Assembly (NCBI RefSeq): GCF_901933205.1
Contig: NC_044573.1
Span: 55,311,993 to 55,375,992, forward strand
From: Camarhynchus parvulus
Lineage: Eukaryota > Chordata > Aves > Passeriformes > Thraupidae
Length of the DNA: 64,000 bases
Direction of reading: 5' to 3'
Shown here: piece after piece, positions 1 to 10,130 of the stretch
Layout: each line of letters opens with the position of its first letter
Numbering within the stretch: the stretch's first letter is position 1
Translations under genes and position numbers: made by a program
The notes under the pieces: model-generated
Told to the model about the DNA's origin: nothing
The model's input: only the letters and a program-made list of their open reading frames with translations
Databases searched by the model: none

Positions 1-600
1 GAATATGCCTCCTCCTAAAGTCTCCAGCACAGCACATAACTAATTTCTTATTCTGGGACAGGGATAACTTTTGGATTTATTGTAGCACCTGTTTGTCTCC
101 CACCTGTCCATCTGACTCCCCAGATGATGAATTCGTGACTAGGCCCTTGTTCCTATGCTGCTGGTATCTCTACCCCAGCTGACTGTGGCTGTGTTGTCAG
201 AAGCATCCATAGTCTTTGCAGGTTTTGTGAAGCAGCCCCGTCCTCCATCGCTGATGCACTGCCTCACAGTGACCTCTTGTGGAAATTTTAACATTTCCAG
301 CTCCTTAGGCAATGTAGCACGAGCTATACCTACGCTAGGACTACGGTTTAAGCTTTGGAATAGACAAGTAAATGTATAGTGAAGTCCCTGACAGATAACA
401 GCAAACGTAATCTGATCTGCCCCCAGTGCTGGGGTCAGGAAAGACATTTCTTTCACCTTGATAGTTGCCATCCATCACTAAGAGGAGTGACTGTATCAGC
501 TATACTGGGAACAGATGCAGTCAGTGGTTTGGTAGGGCCTCTGTAACTGCTGGGCCTCCATGATCTGCTGTTAGTTGCTACTTGCCATGCAGGTGCCTAA
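1..600 (-). mobile_element. Decayed endogenous retrovirus pol fragment (reverse transcriptase region)
   Basis: The minus strand encodes a broken reverse-transcriptase-like sequence. The longest open piece is 471-139 (110 codons) and contains ADQITFAVICQGLHYTFTC followed by LNRSPSVGIA, which has the spacing of the RT palm region. The catalytic YxDD box is not intact; the aligned place reads QCISDGG. Upstream (about 600-480), a different frame reads PLTASVPSIADTVTPL, an RT fingers-like segment. Downstream (138-1), other frames read ATINPKVIPVPE and then QNKKLVMCC...FRRRHI, resembling the RT thumb/connection part. The frame therefore changes at least twice and there are stops, so this is a pseudogene remnant. 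The order runs right to left and continues off the left edge. The YTFT-type motif suggests an ERV-L-like (class III) element, but the class is an inference. No LTR or integrase was identified in the window. Confidence 0.72.
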
Positions 601-1550
601 GAGACCACATCCCTAAAACCCTCTGCCTTGGTCATTACTTTTTTTGAAGTTGTACTTTGTCACCACCATCCCTGGGTATGGATACCAGAGAATTATTAAG
701 AAGAGAGAAACTCAGCTACTTGATGTAAAACAGGTGCTGTCTGTACATTTAACTGACTCAGTTTGCTCTTTGTCCAAGCACATTTTCCACAACCAATTAT
801 ACTCAGTAATTCTTCTCTATTTCCCCAGTTTGCTTTCTCCTTTTCACACAGAGAGAGGTTGGCTCTTTTCCTTTTCCATTACCTTTATTTTCATCAAGGT
901 GCTCCTCTGTGTTTTTTACCATTTGAGGTACATACGGGGTGTATCTGCAAACAGGCTGAATGTCTTGAAAGACATTACCACTTATGCTTGCCTAATGACT
1001 CCAGTGCTTGCTCAGCTTCCCTTGCCTCACACTGTAGGTGTTCCCTCCATCACCCCAGGAAGCAGGAGAGCCTCAGCAGCCCAGTTTCTGCTGGATCTGC
1101 TGCCAAAGGCTTTTGGGGCAAGCTGGTGTATCCCTGCCTCCCAGCTCAGAAGCCCGGTCTGTACCTTTCCTGTGGCCTCCAGCTCACTGAAGACTTTCGG
1201 GCTCCAAAACCAGCAGCCATCTAGAACTGAACTTGCATTTTCCCTTCAGAGCCCACTAAAGCAGCTCATCATTTCACACGTGTGTTTTGTGCGCGTACAT
1301 CACTAATGCAAGCTAACACTCTGCCCTGCTTTTTACTCTTCAACAGCTGCCAGAGCTGGGTGGAATTTCAGCTAGCTGGGAAGAAAACAGCTAGAAGTTT
1401 CTGCCTTTGCCACATCGATTTTTCCACCTTTGGGGGTGTTATGAAGCAGGAGGTAATGGTTCTGCGCACACAGAAGTGCAACCTGTGTCGGTTTTTCCTT
1501 TTGGTTTGTTTTTGAGAGAAGCCCCAGCTGAGCCTCCTCACGGCCGAGCA
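601..1550. other. Intergenic, no gene identified
   Basis: No supportable gene. A 220-codon open stretch on the plus strand (644-1306) starts at a TTG, has no recognisable domain, and overlaps a second unrelated open frame at 763-1224. It looks like chance openness. It could include further decayed retroviral sequence from the element to the left, but I could not recognise any. Confidence 0.5.
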
Positions 1551-1573
1551 TGCAGCGGCGGTGCGCAGGGACA

Positions 1574-1606
1574 GCGCTAGATGGTGCCGTCACACCAGTG
1601 CAGCCA
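1574..1606 (+). repeat. Short dispersed motif, copy 1 (CTCF-like core)
   Basis: The sequence at 1577-1605 (core agatggtgc, then tcacaccagtgca) matches 24 of 29 bases with 7794-7822 near the AKAP12 3' end. The 14-mer gcgctagatggtgc at 1574-1587 resembles the CTCF core consensus. It lies immediately upstream of the minisatellite. Whether this is a remnant of a dispersed repeat, a functional insulator site or chance cannot be decided here. Confidence 0.4.
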
Positions 1607-1618
1607 CCCGGGCCCTCT

Positions 1619-2133
1619 GCGGGGCAGCATCCCCCGGGCAGCATCCCCCGGCAGCATCCCCCGGGCAGCATCTCCGGGCAGCATCCCCCTGCAGCATCCC
1701 CGGGCACCATCCCCGGGCAGCATTCCCGGGCAGCATCCCGGGCAGCATCTCTGAGCAGCATCCCCGGGCAGCATCCCCTGCAGCATCCCCGGGCACCATC
1801 CCCGGGCAGCACCTCTGAGCAGCATCCCCCGGGCAGCATCCCCCGGCAGCATCCCCCTGCAGCATCCCCGGGCACCATCCCCGGGCAGCATCCCCGGGCA
1901 CCATCCCCGGGCAGCATCCCCGGCACCATCCCCGGGCAGCATCTCTGGGCAGCATCCCCCTGCAGCATCCCCGGGCACCATCCCCGGGCAGCATCCCCCT
2001 GCAGCATCCCCGGGCAGCATCCCCGGGCAGCATCCCCACACAGCATCCCCACACAGCATCCCCGGGCAGCATCCTCCGGGCACCATCCCCGCACAGCATC
2101 CCCGGGCAGCATTCCCGGGCAGCATCCCCGCGC
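1619..2133. repeat. GC-rich minisatellite (VNTR), ~13-bp unit, about 39 copies
   Basis: Tandem array of the unit gggcagcatcccc with 12-14 bp length variants and base variants (gggcaccatcccc, ctgcagcatcccc, gagcagcatctct, acacagcatcccc). I counted about 39 units by eye. A larger pattern recurs: a ctgcagcat unit, then a gggcaccat unit, then a gggcag unit, in the same order four times. This indicates expansion in blocks of several units. The CCCGGG junction palindrome recurs and the minus strand has regular GGGG runs. The array keeps several frames open on both strands (up to 413 codons). These are low-complexity translation products, not genes. Confidence 0.97.
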
Positions 2134-5100
2134 CCAGCAGCAGCACTGGAAAGCCAAAGAAAGGGGCAGGAGGGACTCCGGCAGCCCTGTCCCGCAGCGG
2201 GCTCGTCCCGGAGAGCAGAGCCTTTTCCACGGTGGGCTCCAGAGGCGGTTCCACGGTTCCACTGAGAGGCGCCAAGTCCCGAGGCTGGCAGGGGCAGGTA
2301 CACCAGGGAAAATACGCCTCGAGAGGATATTTTGTGTCCCCCACAGAGCGGCGGCGCTGCCAGGAGAGACCCGTGAGCTGATAAGCAGGTGGCAGAGAAG
2401 TTTCAGCGCAGCGGAAACACCGGCACGTCCCTGCACACCATGTTCCAGCTGCGCCAGGGAAGTGCAAGGCCAAGGGGAAGCAATTGCTTGAGCTTCAGTG
2501 CAGCTGCTGAAGTTCTCTGTCCCCAGGTCCAGAGAGGGGACAGAGCCTGAGCACGTCCTTGCCAGAGGGAGGGCGCATGTATGCACACGTGTGTGTGCAC
2601 ACAAAGTACACACAAATGTCCATCTGCTCCTCCAGTCCAGAGCGCTGACTTAGGAAGGGCTGAAAAATATTAATTCTCCAAGCATCACCAGTAATACTCC
2701 CTCTGTTTAGTCTTCCTCCTCTCTGCTTATAAGCCAGAGTATCTTCTCACTTTAGGGACACTGTGCTCATCGTTTGGTTACATTTTGAAATCACAATGGA
2801 ATAAGAAAGAGCCACAGATTTTTACCCAGAATATTAAAACAGTCTAACCTCAGCACTGCTCACTTGACAGTCTATTTAAGGCTCTTCTAAGCTCAGGAAT
2901 CATTAATATTTCAGTCTTAGCCCATTTAAAATTCAAACCTAACCTTCTAAACTTTGGTTTGTGTGCTATATTTAGAGTAGGAGCCAGGTAGAAGGTTTTG
3001 GTGTCTCCCTTAAAAAAATTGGTAACAAGCAGGAAAATTGAGGTTTACACTTCCAAGATCATTATTAGTTAACCATACACTTTCATGTTTCTTACTTCTA
3101 GCAATTTTTTAAAGCCCTCTTACCTGTCTTTCCTCTTGCAGAAAGGAAAGCACTAGCTTCACACTATCTTTGGTTCATTGGTAAGTGTTATGTTAAAGCT
3201 ATGAGCTTATCTTTAATGTGAAGATACTCTTCCTTCAAATGTTCATATGTATGTATGAACATGTTCTTTAAAGAGCACTTCATCCTTGAGAAGCCACATG
3301 GCCATATTATCTGCAGTCCTGCAAACAGGTCACAAATTTATTTCAATAAAAGCCCTCATTTTTTTTCAACTAATTTAAATATTTTTCTGGACTTGCAGAT
3401 TGTGGAGCCTCTCTGGTTTTTTTTCCTAATTCCAAGTTTGTCATAATAAACATTTTGTTTCCACTAGCAGCAATCTTACCACTTGGTGCATGTTGGTCTC
3501 TGCTCCTGCAGTCTTCCAGCTGTGCCCTTCTGCTTCCCCCTGCTTGTTGTCAGTGCCACCCACCACCACTTTCCTGCTAATTGTACTTGTTCTCTCAATG
3601 GGAAAAAATAATCTTTACCTTTCCTAGTTTACAATTCAAAATTCGAGTATTATTTTTTCAGTGATATGCCAAGTTTCCTGGTTTCTGTGGTACAATATAG
3701 AAGTATAGCAGGTTGCTTTGTTATAGCACATCATCACTGTGTTCCCTGCACATTAGTTAAAACTAAAAGTAGAATTTTGAGATGTTTTAAGCAAAACCAT
3801 CTCACCTGTTTAGATTGCAAGGTTTGATGCTACCCAAGTGATCCAAGCTCTCAACTGGAAAGAGAAAACAAAATGTGATGCCTCTTCTATTGGAAAAATA
3901 AATAACTAATCACAGGAATGTCCAGAACCTTGAGACACTTCAAGGGATATTTACAGAAAGAAGTATTGTATCTGTTCTCTTTGTGAGCAACTATTGCCTA
4001 TGAGTGAAAGAAAACCAAACAGTAACTTCAACATAGTCAATATACTGTCATGATTAATGACCCCAGAATTAATATGAGCCTGCTCCTACTGACTGGTGCC
4101 AATAGTGGCTCAAGGGATTTGTCTGTTTGTTTGGAATTTTTAAATTAAACATGCTTTTGTATGAGGAACTGTAAGCAATATGCCCAGCCTTTGCCACATC
4201 ATTCATACCAATGCAGGTTCCCCCCTTGCATCTGCAAGGCATTAACTGGCTCTGCTGTGGGGAGGAGAGAGGATGTATGAGCTGGAATCCAATTGCAGGA
4301 TCAAGACAGATTATGCAAAAATCCAATAAAAGCATTTTCCCAGCAGGGAGACTTACGCCAAAGAAAATAATGCTATTTTCAAGATTATTCAGCAAATAGT
4401 CTAGTTTAGAAGAGTTCATGTCAGCTCCAGAATAATGGACAGGTCATATTTGTCCTTCAAATTCTTAATCATGCTCAAGAAATGATAATGGAAACATTAT
4501 CTGGGAGATTAAAAATAAATGTAATTGGGCTAAGAAAACTTCCTCTGAATAAATAATGTTTCCCCCTTGCTCCACCTTCACCTAGCAGACTTTCCTTGGA
4601 GCTGTAACCTCCCAGCCTCCTCTACATTAGTGAGCCAGTCTTGAAAACTTTACTCCTTTTTGGCCCTGGGCATACACTACCCTCAAACACTGACTGAGCA
4701 TCACCTCTGTCTGTCTTTTTGTTACCCTCATGGCTACCCTGGAATGGTGAAAGGGAGACACGCTAGTCCAGGTGGTTGTGTGTCAGGATTTCTGCTTCAT
4801 ACAGCTGCTTTTATGGGAAATTACAGGCACCACTGACTGTATTGCTGCCTCTGGGACTGTCCCATGAAAATCTCCCAGAAATTCATTTCAAAGTTCACCA
4901 GGAACCTGCTTACAAAGCAGAGACAGCTAGCTTGGGTAGGGGAGAGGAGGCCATAGTACTGCAAGGCTGAGAGGACACAGAAGAGCCCCCCAGGGGAACA
5001 ATTTGCTGGGGAGAAGGCAGGGATTGCTCCCAGGCTGCTTCCTGGGATGTCTGCCTTCCAGGGCAGCAACTGGTTGCAAATGCCTTGCAGTTTTCCCCAA

Positions 5101-6984
5101 TCCCCTCTTGTCTAGCTGCTTAGAGAAATGGCATCGTGTTGGTTATCGTTCCTGTCCTTGTAGGAGGGACAGAGCCCTATCTGTAGAACAGATGATGAGG
5201 ACAGGATCAAGCTGACAGAGACCATCCCCAGGGCACAGCTCCTGTGGCATATCAGACTTCTGCTCCCCTCATTTCATCAAATCATCACTCCTTGCCCAGC
5301 CCATGGCAGAGGGGGTTGGTCCCACCTGTCCCAAATCATTCTGATTATTCATAGCCTTTTCAAGCTCTGGAAGTGGATGTCATTTTCAAGGAGGAATAGG
5401 AGATGCTTCCTAAAATCATTCTCCTGTTCTAATGAGTTGATAGTATTTTTTCAGGAGATGTTGAAGCAGAACAGACACTAACTTTACAGACACTAGAACA
5501 GACAGCAGAACAGATGCTAGACCCCTGACTTTAATTCTTAGTTTTGTAAAGACTACACATCGTGCCCAACTAGAGATGACAGCAGCCCTGTACCAGGTGT
5601 TAGCATTGTGGTGGCTGTTCCCACCTTGTTAGGAGCATCTCAAAATGTTCACAGAGCAAAGTCACCCCTCCTTTATCACATCATTCTTCTCCCTGCCAAA
5701 TTAGAACTCCAAACCCCATGCTGCCAATTCCACTGGCCTTCTGCTCCACATTGCTCCTCATTCCAAGCCACATCCTTCCTTGTGAGGCCATCAGCCTTCC
5801 TCAGGCCTGCTCCCTTCCCATGTGGCAGCTGCGAATGACAAACATCCAGCGTTCAGCATCCAGACATGAACATCTCAGGAATCCTCTCTGCTTTTGGCAA
5901 ACCTCCTGCCCATCCCCAAGCACTTGCTCTATCCAAGCTGTGCAGGTTCCTCAGTGAGCACAGCTGCCTCCCATATGCTCTGGATTGCATGGGAAAGCCA
6001 GATCCACTTCCATAGCCTGAGCTAACAGGCAGGATACTTGAGCTGTTGCCAATAAAACAACCCTACAAGAGGAAACAGCAGACAAACTTCCTCGGGGTGC
6101 AAGAGGCTTGGACTCCAATCCCTGGTTAGATGCCTGTTCAGAGATTTCACTAACCAGTATAAACACACAAATCTTGCAGACAGGGCAGCAGAGGCTGTGT
6201 ACACCTTGAGCACAATGTCTGGCAGGAGATGCTGGTTCAATTTGCACCTCCAGATGCCAAAAGGGGACAGTGAGATCAGTGCCCTGCAGTGTGAGCCCTC
6301 GACACCAAGCCAAAGCAAGATGAGGGACAGGCTGCACGCAGTGCTCCAATATCCCTGCACTTGCTGCAATCAGAACAACTAGGTGTTTGCAAATATGGGA
6401 TGTAGCATTTTAGCTGAGGCTAGGAAGGCACCAATTATTACAAAACTATTTCAGGTGTGGATCTGTCTTGAGATACAAACACTGCTAATCAGCTGGAAAA
6501 ACTTCATGTCTGAAGTTCAAGGTTTGCTAACATAAATAACAGGCACACCCAGATTTCTGGTGTCATGAGTATACCCTCGCTAAGCAGACGTGGGGGAGCC
6601 TAAAAGATACCAGTTATGAGCCCAAGACCCTCAATCTGCTAATCTATAACAAAGGTTTTCTTGTTGCTTTATTGGAGTTTTCTATACTTAAGTCACACCA
6701 GCAAGGCATATGATTTACTAATTTTTCATTCTGGCTCACAGCATGCTGTTTTCTATCTTGAATTTAATTAAAGTATTTCAGTCTTCAGGAGTACCCTATT
6801 CTTACTTCTTCTGAAATATGCACATTTTATTGAAACTTAGAGCCAAATCATAGTTTAATTCTGTAATTAGCTTCTGTAATTCACGTCAAAACCAGAATGT
6901 GAATTCTAAGGAGCAAATCTAACAGAGCAACCATCAGAAAATAATTTACACTAAGCAAGGTGAAAAAAAACTCACCACATACAC
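2134..6984. other. Intergenic region between minisatellite and AKAP12 3' end
   Basis: No coding exon, RNA gene or intact mobile element recognised on either strand. There is an alternating purine/pyrimidine stretch around 2575-2620 (gtgtgtgtgcacac type) and short AT-rich runs. TTTATT strings at 6827-6832 and 6669-6674 (AATAAA on the minus strand) could serve as more distal AKAP12 polyadenylation signals. All open frames are short and look random. Confidence 0.6.
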
Positions 6985-7016
6985 AAGTTAGAACAAATTT
7001 GTAGTTGCATTTTATT
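6965..7016 (-). terminator. AKAP12: Probable AKAP12 polyadenylation site
   Basis: Read on the minus strand, AATAAA lies at 7016-7011. It is followed within about 20-40 bases by a GU/U-rich downstream element (TTGTGTATGTGGTGAG and then eight T at about 6986-6963). Signal, spacing and downstream element fit cleavage near 6,990-7,000. A second AATAAA on the same strand at 7392-7387, also followed by GT-rich sequence, could be a proximal alternative. Confidence 0.65.
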
Positions 7017-7790
7017 TAATCAATGAAATCTACCTTAAAAACACAAAATCAAATTTAGTAACCCAATACATTGGATTAGAGAAAGCTTCAAGCTTTTAAG
7101 CACAAGCCAGAAGTCACAGTCTCTAGGAGAGTTTCAGAGGCCAAAGCAATACACTGGAACAAAGTAGTGTCTTTTTTTGGAGACATGCTCCTTGCACCAT
7201 TAGCATGGTTTTGGGTGCAGCAGGTATTTTTAGCTGTCAGTTATAAAAAGATTTTGTATTTGTTTTATAGTTAGGTTTGTTGCATTGCTTACCTAGGCCC
7301 TGGATTCATGGAGAAAACAGGCAAGTTAAAAGCCCTTGCCTGCTCAATTACTACCAACAGACAATTTACATTGTGGTAAAGCTAGCTTTATTTAAATGAG
7401 GTTCAGACAAGAAGTAACTTTACATATTATTAACAGCTTTGGAGCTACAAACGTAAGAATCAGGATTACACAGGTCATGCTTTTGTTATTTTGTTTTACC
7501 TGCTGCAGTTATTGCAATATGGCTTAAGGTACATAGGTATACAATTTGTACAAATTCAGCCAAGTTTGCACTTGTGAGGTGTTATTAAGAGCATCATTAC
7601 CTTGCAAGCCAATCTAAACGTGTGGAAACCAACTGAGGTTTTTGGAATCACCCAAAGCTAAGGGGGAAAGCTGCCACTAACAATGGACAGAGATAGACTG
7701 GATTGTTTGAAACCACATTGTTTGGCTTTAAATATTTATATAATTCGCTCTGAGGTAAGGAAAAATCTTTTGATGCTTCCATGCAGGGCA

Positions 7791-7823
7791 GCACCAGATG
7801 GTGCAATCACACCAGTGCAATCA
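7791..7823 (+). repeat. Short dispersed motif, copy 2 (CTCF-like core)
   Basis: The 14-mer gcaccagatggtgc (7791-7804) resembles the CTCF core, and the 29 bases 7794-7822 match 1577-1605 at 24 positions. Two of the differences are at the CpG of copy 1 (ccg versus caa), as expected for decayed repeat copies. It lies inside the predicted AKAP12 3'UTR exon. Confidence 0.4.
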
Positions 7824-8602
7824 GTCACATCGCTTGCTGGACGTGCAGCCTCGAGGAGAGGCCAGCACCTGCTGTAATAAGAGCATTTGTACACTAAAGT
7901 TGATTTTAAAATAAATTACTATACAGGTATGAGAGTGAGTTATTGTTCAACTTAATGGGCATTGGTTTCACAACGTGTGATCTGTAACCTTCACTTTGGA
8001 AATCAGAGCTGAAAGTACTGACTTGTACCCCTTGTTCGATTTTAACGTAAACAACAAAGGAGAGGACCAATTCCTGTTGGGGACACACATCCCAGGACTC
8101 TCAGTCCTGGGGCTTCTAAGCATCTTTATATCACCCTGCCCATTCTGGTCTCACATGCTGTCAGTCCAATCCACCTTACATGAAGCTTCTTAAGACCTCA
8201 GGACCCCAAAAATTTCATCAGCGTTTTGAAATTCAAGGCAGAACTCATTACCAAGTCCCTTTTTTCCTCTTTTCTACTCCTGCCTCAGAAGAGACAGAAA
8301 ATTGTCAGGAGTGGGGAGAGTTTAAAAAAATGGTGAGGTGGGAAAACAGTTCAGGCAGGGATTGGAAAAGAAGTGTGTATGCAGGAAAGATGTTAAGACA
8401 TTATAGGGCAGGGAAAGGTTTTGCATTGGATGGGGCAGTCACCAAAAATTAGCAGAGCTTGGAATCAAAGGGGTGAGATACAAAGTGGCACAAGAACAAG
8501 TGGTGGTGTCTGGAGGATTCTCAGAAACCAGGGAGGGCTACAAGTAGAAGTGAGCAGTGGGTCAGGTCAGGGCTCTCCTTTTGTCATTAGAAATACCATA
8601 GT

Positions 8603-8868
8603 TCTACATTAAAATCAGAACTGGGTTTAGGATATACATATAAATATTCAAAGCAAGACAGCCGAATTTTTTGAGAGATTTTACAAGGGGAAAAACCTGG
8701 AACAATAAATAGGAAACTACATGTTATCAATTTCTGCTCCAATAAGTATCAATTTCCTCTCCAGGCTACTCTACAATATTCATTTAAGGGAATGCCTAAA
8801 CAGTACAGAAGTATCATTGCTCTACATTAAAATCAGAACTGGGTTTAAGACATACATATAAATATTCA
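8603..8868. repeat. Direct repeat pair in the AKAP12 3'UTR
   Basis: A 48-bp block at 8603-8650 (starting tctacattaaaatcagaact) is repeated at 8821-8868 with two mismatches, 218 bp apart. In transcript orientation each copy is AU-rich and contains an AUUUA pentamer (in aauauuuauaug). Similarity beyond the block is weak, so the duplicated segment is either short or old. Confidence 0.9.
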
Positions 8869-9603
8869 ATACATTACAGTCCAGTCCTGAGACCTGAAGT
8901 CTGGAACAACAGAGGAAGGGTATTTTCCATCTCCTTTCAAAGCTACACTGTAGATATAATTTCTGACTGAATCAGGCCTGCACAAATACAACTGAAAGAC
9001 GGACAGAGATACTGGAATGGGACTGAAAGGCAGCAAACTTGAGCACCTTGCTCAACAATTTGTGCGTGATCCAGTTCCTGCTGTTTGACAGACGTATCCA
9101 GAAGTCTCATGTGCTCTCATCAGTCAGCACTCCTCTCCCCCTCACACACAAGCTGAGTAGCACCTACAGCCATTCACAGGTCAGATCAAGGCAGCTAGGA
9201 AAGATGTGAGGGGTAAGGGAGACTGCTAAAGAAGGGAGAGAGACTCAGGGACAAGTGAAGGGATTCAAGGAGATTGGACAGTCAGGACACACATTAAATG
9301 AGGGGACAGTAATAACCATGGCAAAAATTCTAGTGGTCTGCCCAGTCACTGAGTGGTGCAGCTCCAGTCTTAATGGATTATTTTGGGCAGAGACAAATAA
9401 CCTTCATGGAACACAGGTATGGACACAGCCAATACTAAAGGCATTGTTTTTTAACAACAATCTCAAGGCGAGGTCTTCAAAAGAACAGATGTTAACATCC
9501 AAGAATAAAGGGTAGTGAATAAAGCTCCTGGTTCTGTGGCAGGATTGTCAGTTGTTCTCTAGGACTAGCATCTCTCCACATGCCACATGGATGCTTAGCA
9601 CAC

Positions 9604-10130
9604 CTGAAAAAAAGATGACAGTAAAAAAGCTTTAGTAATGACTGCTTACTTTCTCAAGAATACATTATTTTCCCAAGCAGTTCTCAGAGATAAAGGTCTT
9701 ATGACTTAGTGAAGCAAGTGCAGTATATATCCTAGGGAGAGACTGTACTTGTAATTTCTGATTCAAATTCCTCTGAAGTGCAAAGAGCTTTGTACGTGAG
9801 GCACTCCAGGTTTACCATGGAAGGCAATACTCACATCCGTTAGGATTTTAAAAAGAGCTTTGTTAGAGAGTGTGTTTGCACATTGAATTGAATACATTAA
9901 ATGTGTCATGTGAGTTCCTACCTAGAAAAACTGAAAAATACATTTACTACCTCCCAGAAATACCACACCAAAATACAGGCCAAGTCCAAAGCCACTGAAG
10001 TGAGGGCAGCCCTTCAGCAAAATAATTAAAAACAAAACGAACAACCACACCACATTAGACAGAACAGCTTAGAGATCCTCACAACCATCTTAGAAAAATA
10101 AATAAATTACTAGGTAAAAATGCTACTTAC
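9604..10130 (-). other. AKAP12: AKAP12 last intron (3'UTR intron)
   Basis: On the minus strand the donor GTAAGT lies at 10130-10125, two bases after the stop codon. The acceptor TTTTTTTCAG ends at 9604. The stop is so close to the junction that nonsense-mediated decay would not be triggered. Confidence 0.65.

Larger units (their letters stand above)
6990..9603 (-). other. AKAP12: AKAP12 terminal 3'UTR exon
   Basis: The exon start is inferred from a strong acceptor on the minus strand, a pyrimidine tract ending TCTTTTTTTCAG at 9604. It pairs with the GTAAGT donor at 10130 just after the AKAP12 stop codon, leaving a 527-bp intron. No long reading frame in AKAP12 orientation follows, consistent with untranslated sequence. 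The exon would be about 2.6 kb, ending at the poly(A) signal near 7,011. It contains a duplicated AU-rich block (8603-8650 and 8821-8868) and a CTCF-like motif copy (7791-7823). The acceptor and the end are predictions from sequence only. Confidence 0.65.

Noticed and set aside
644..1306. 220-codon plus-strand open frame
   Set aside because: Begins at TTG, has no recognisable domain, overlaps another open frame, and its composition looks like translated non-coding DNA.
1372..2613. Long open frames on both strands (413, 313, 298 and 237 codons)
   Set aside because: They are produced by the ~13-bp minisatellite, which lacks stops in several frames. The products are low-complexity (MLPGDAARGCC-type) repeats with no start or splice support.
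8420..8450. Possible third copy of the CTCF-like dispersed motif (tggatggggcagtcacc)
   Set aside because: Only about 15 of 21 bases agree, and the ccagtgca half is missing.
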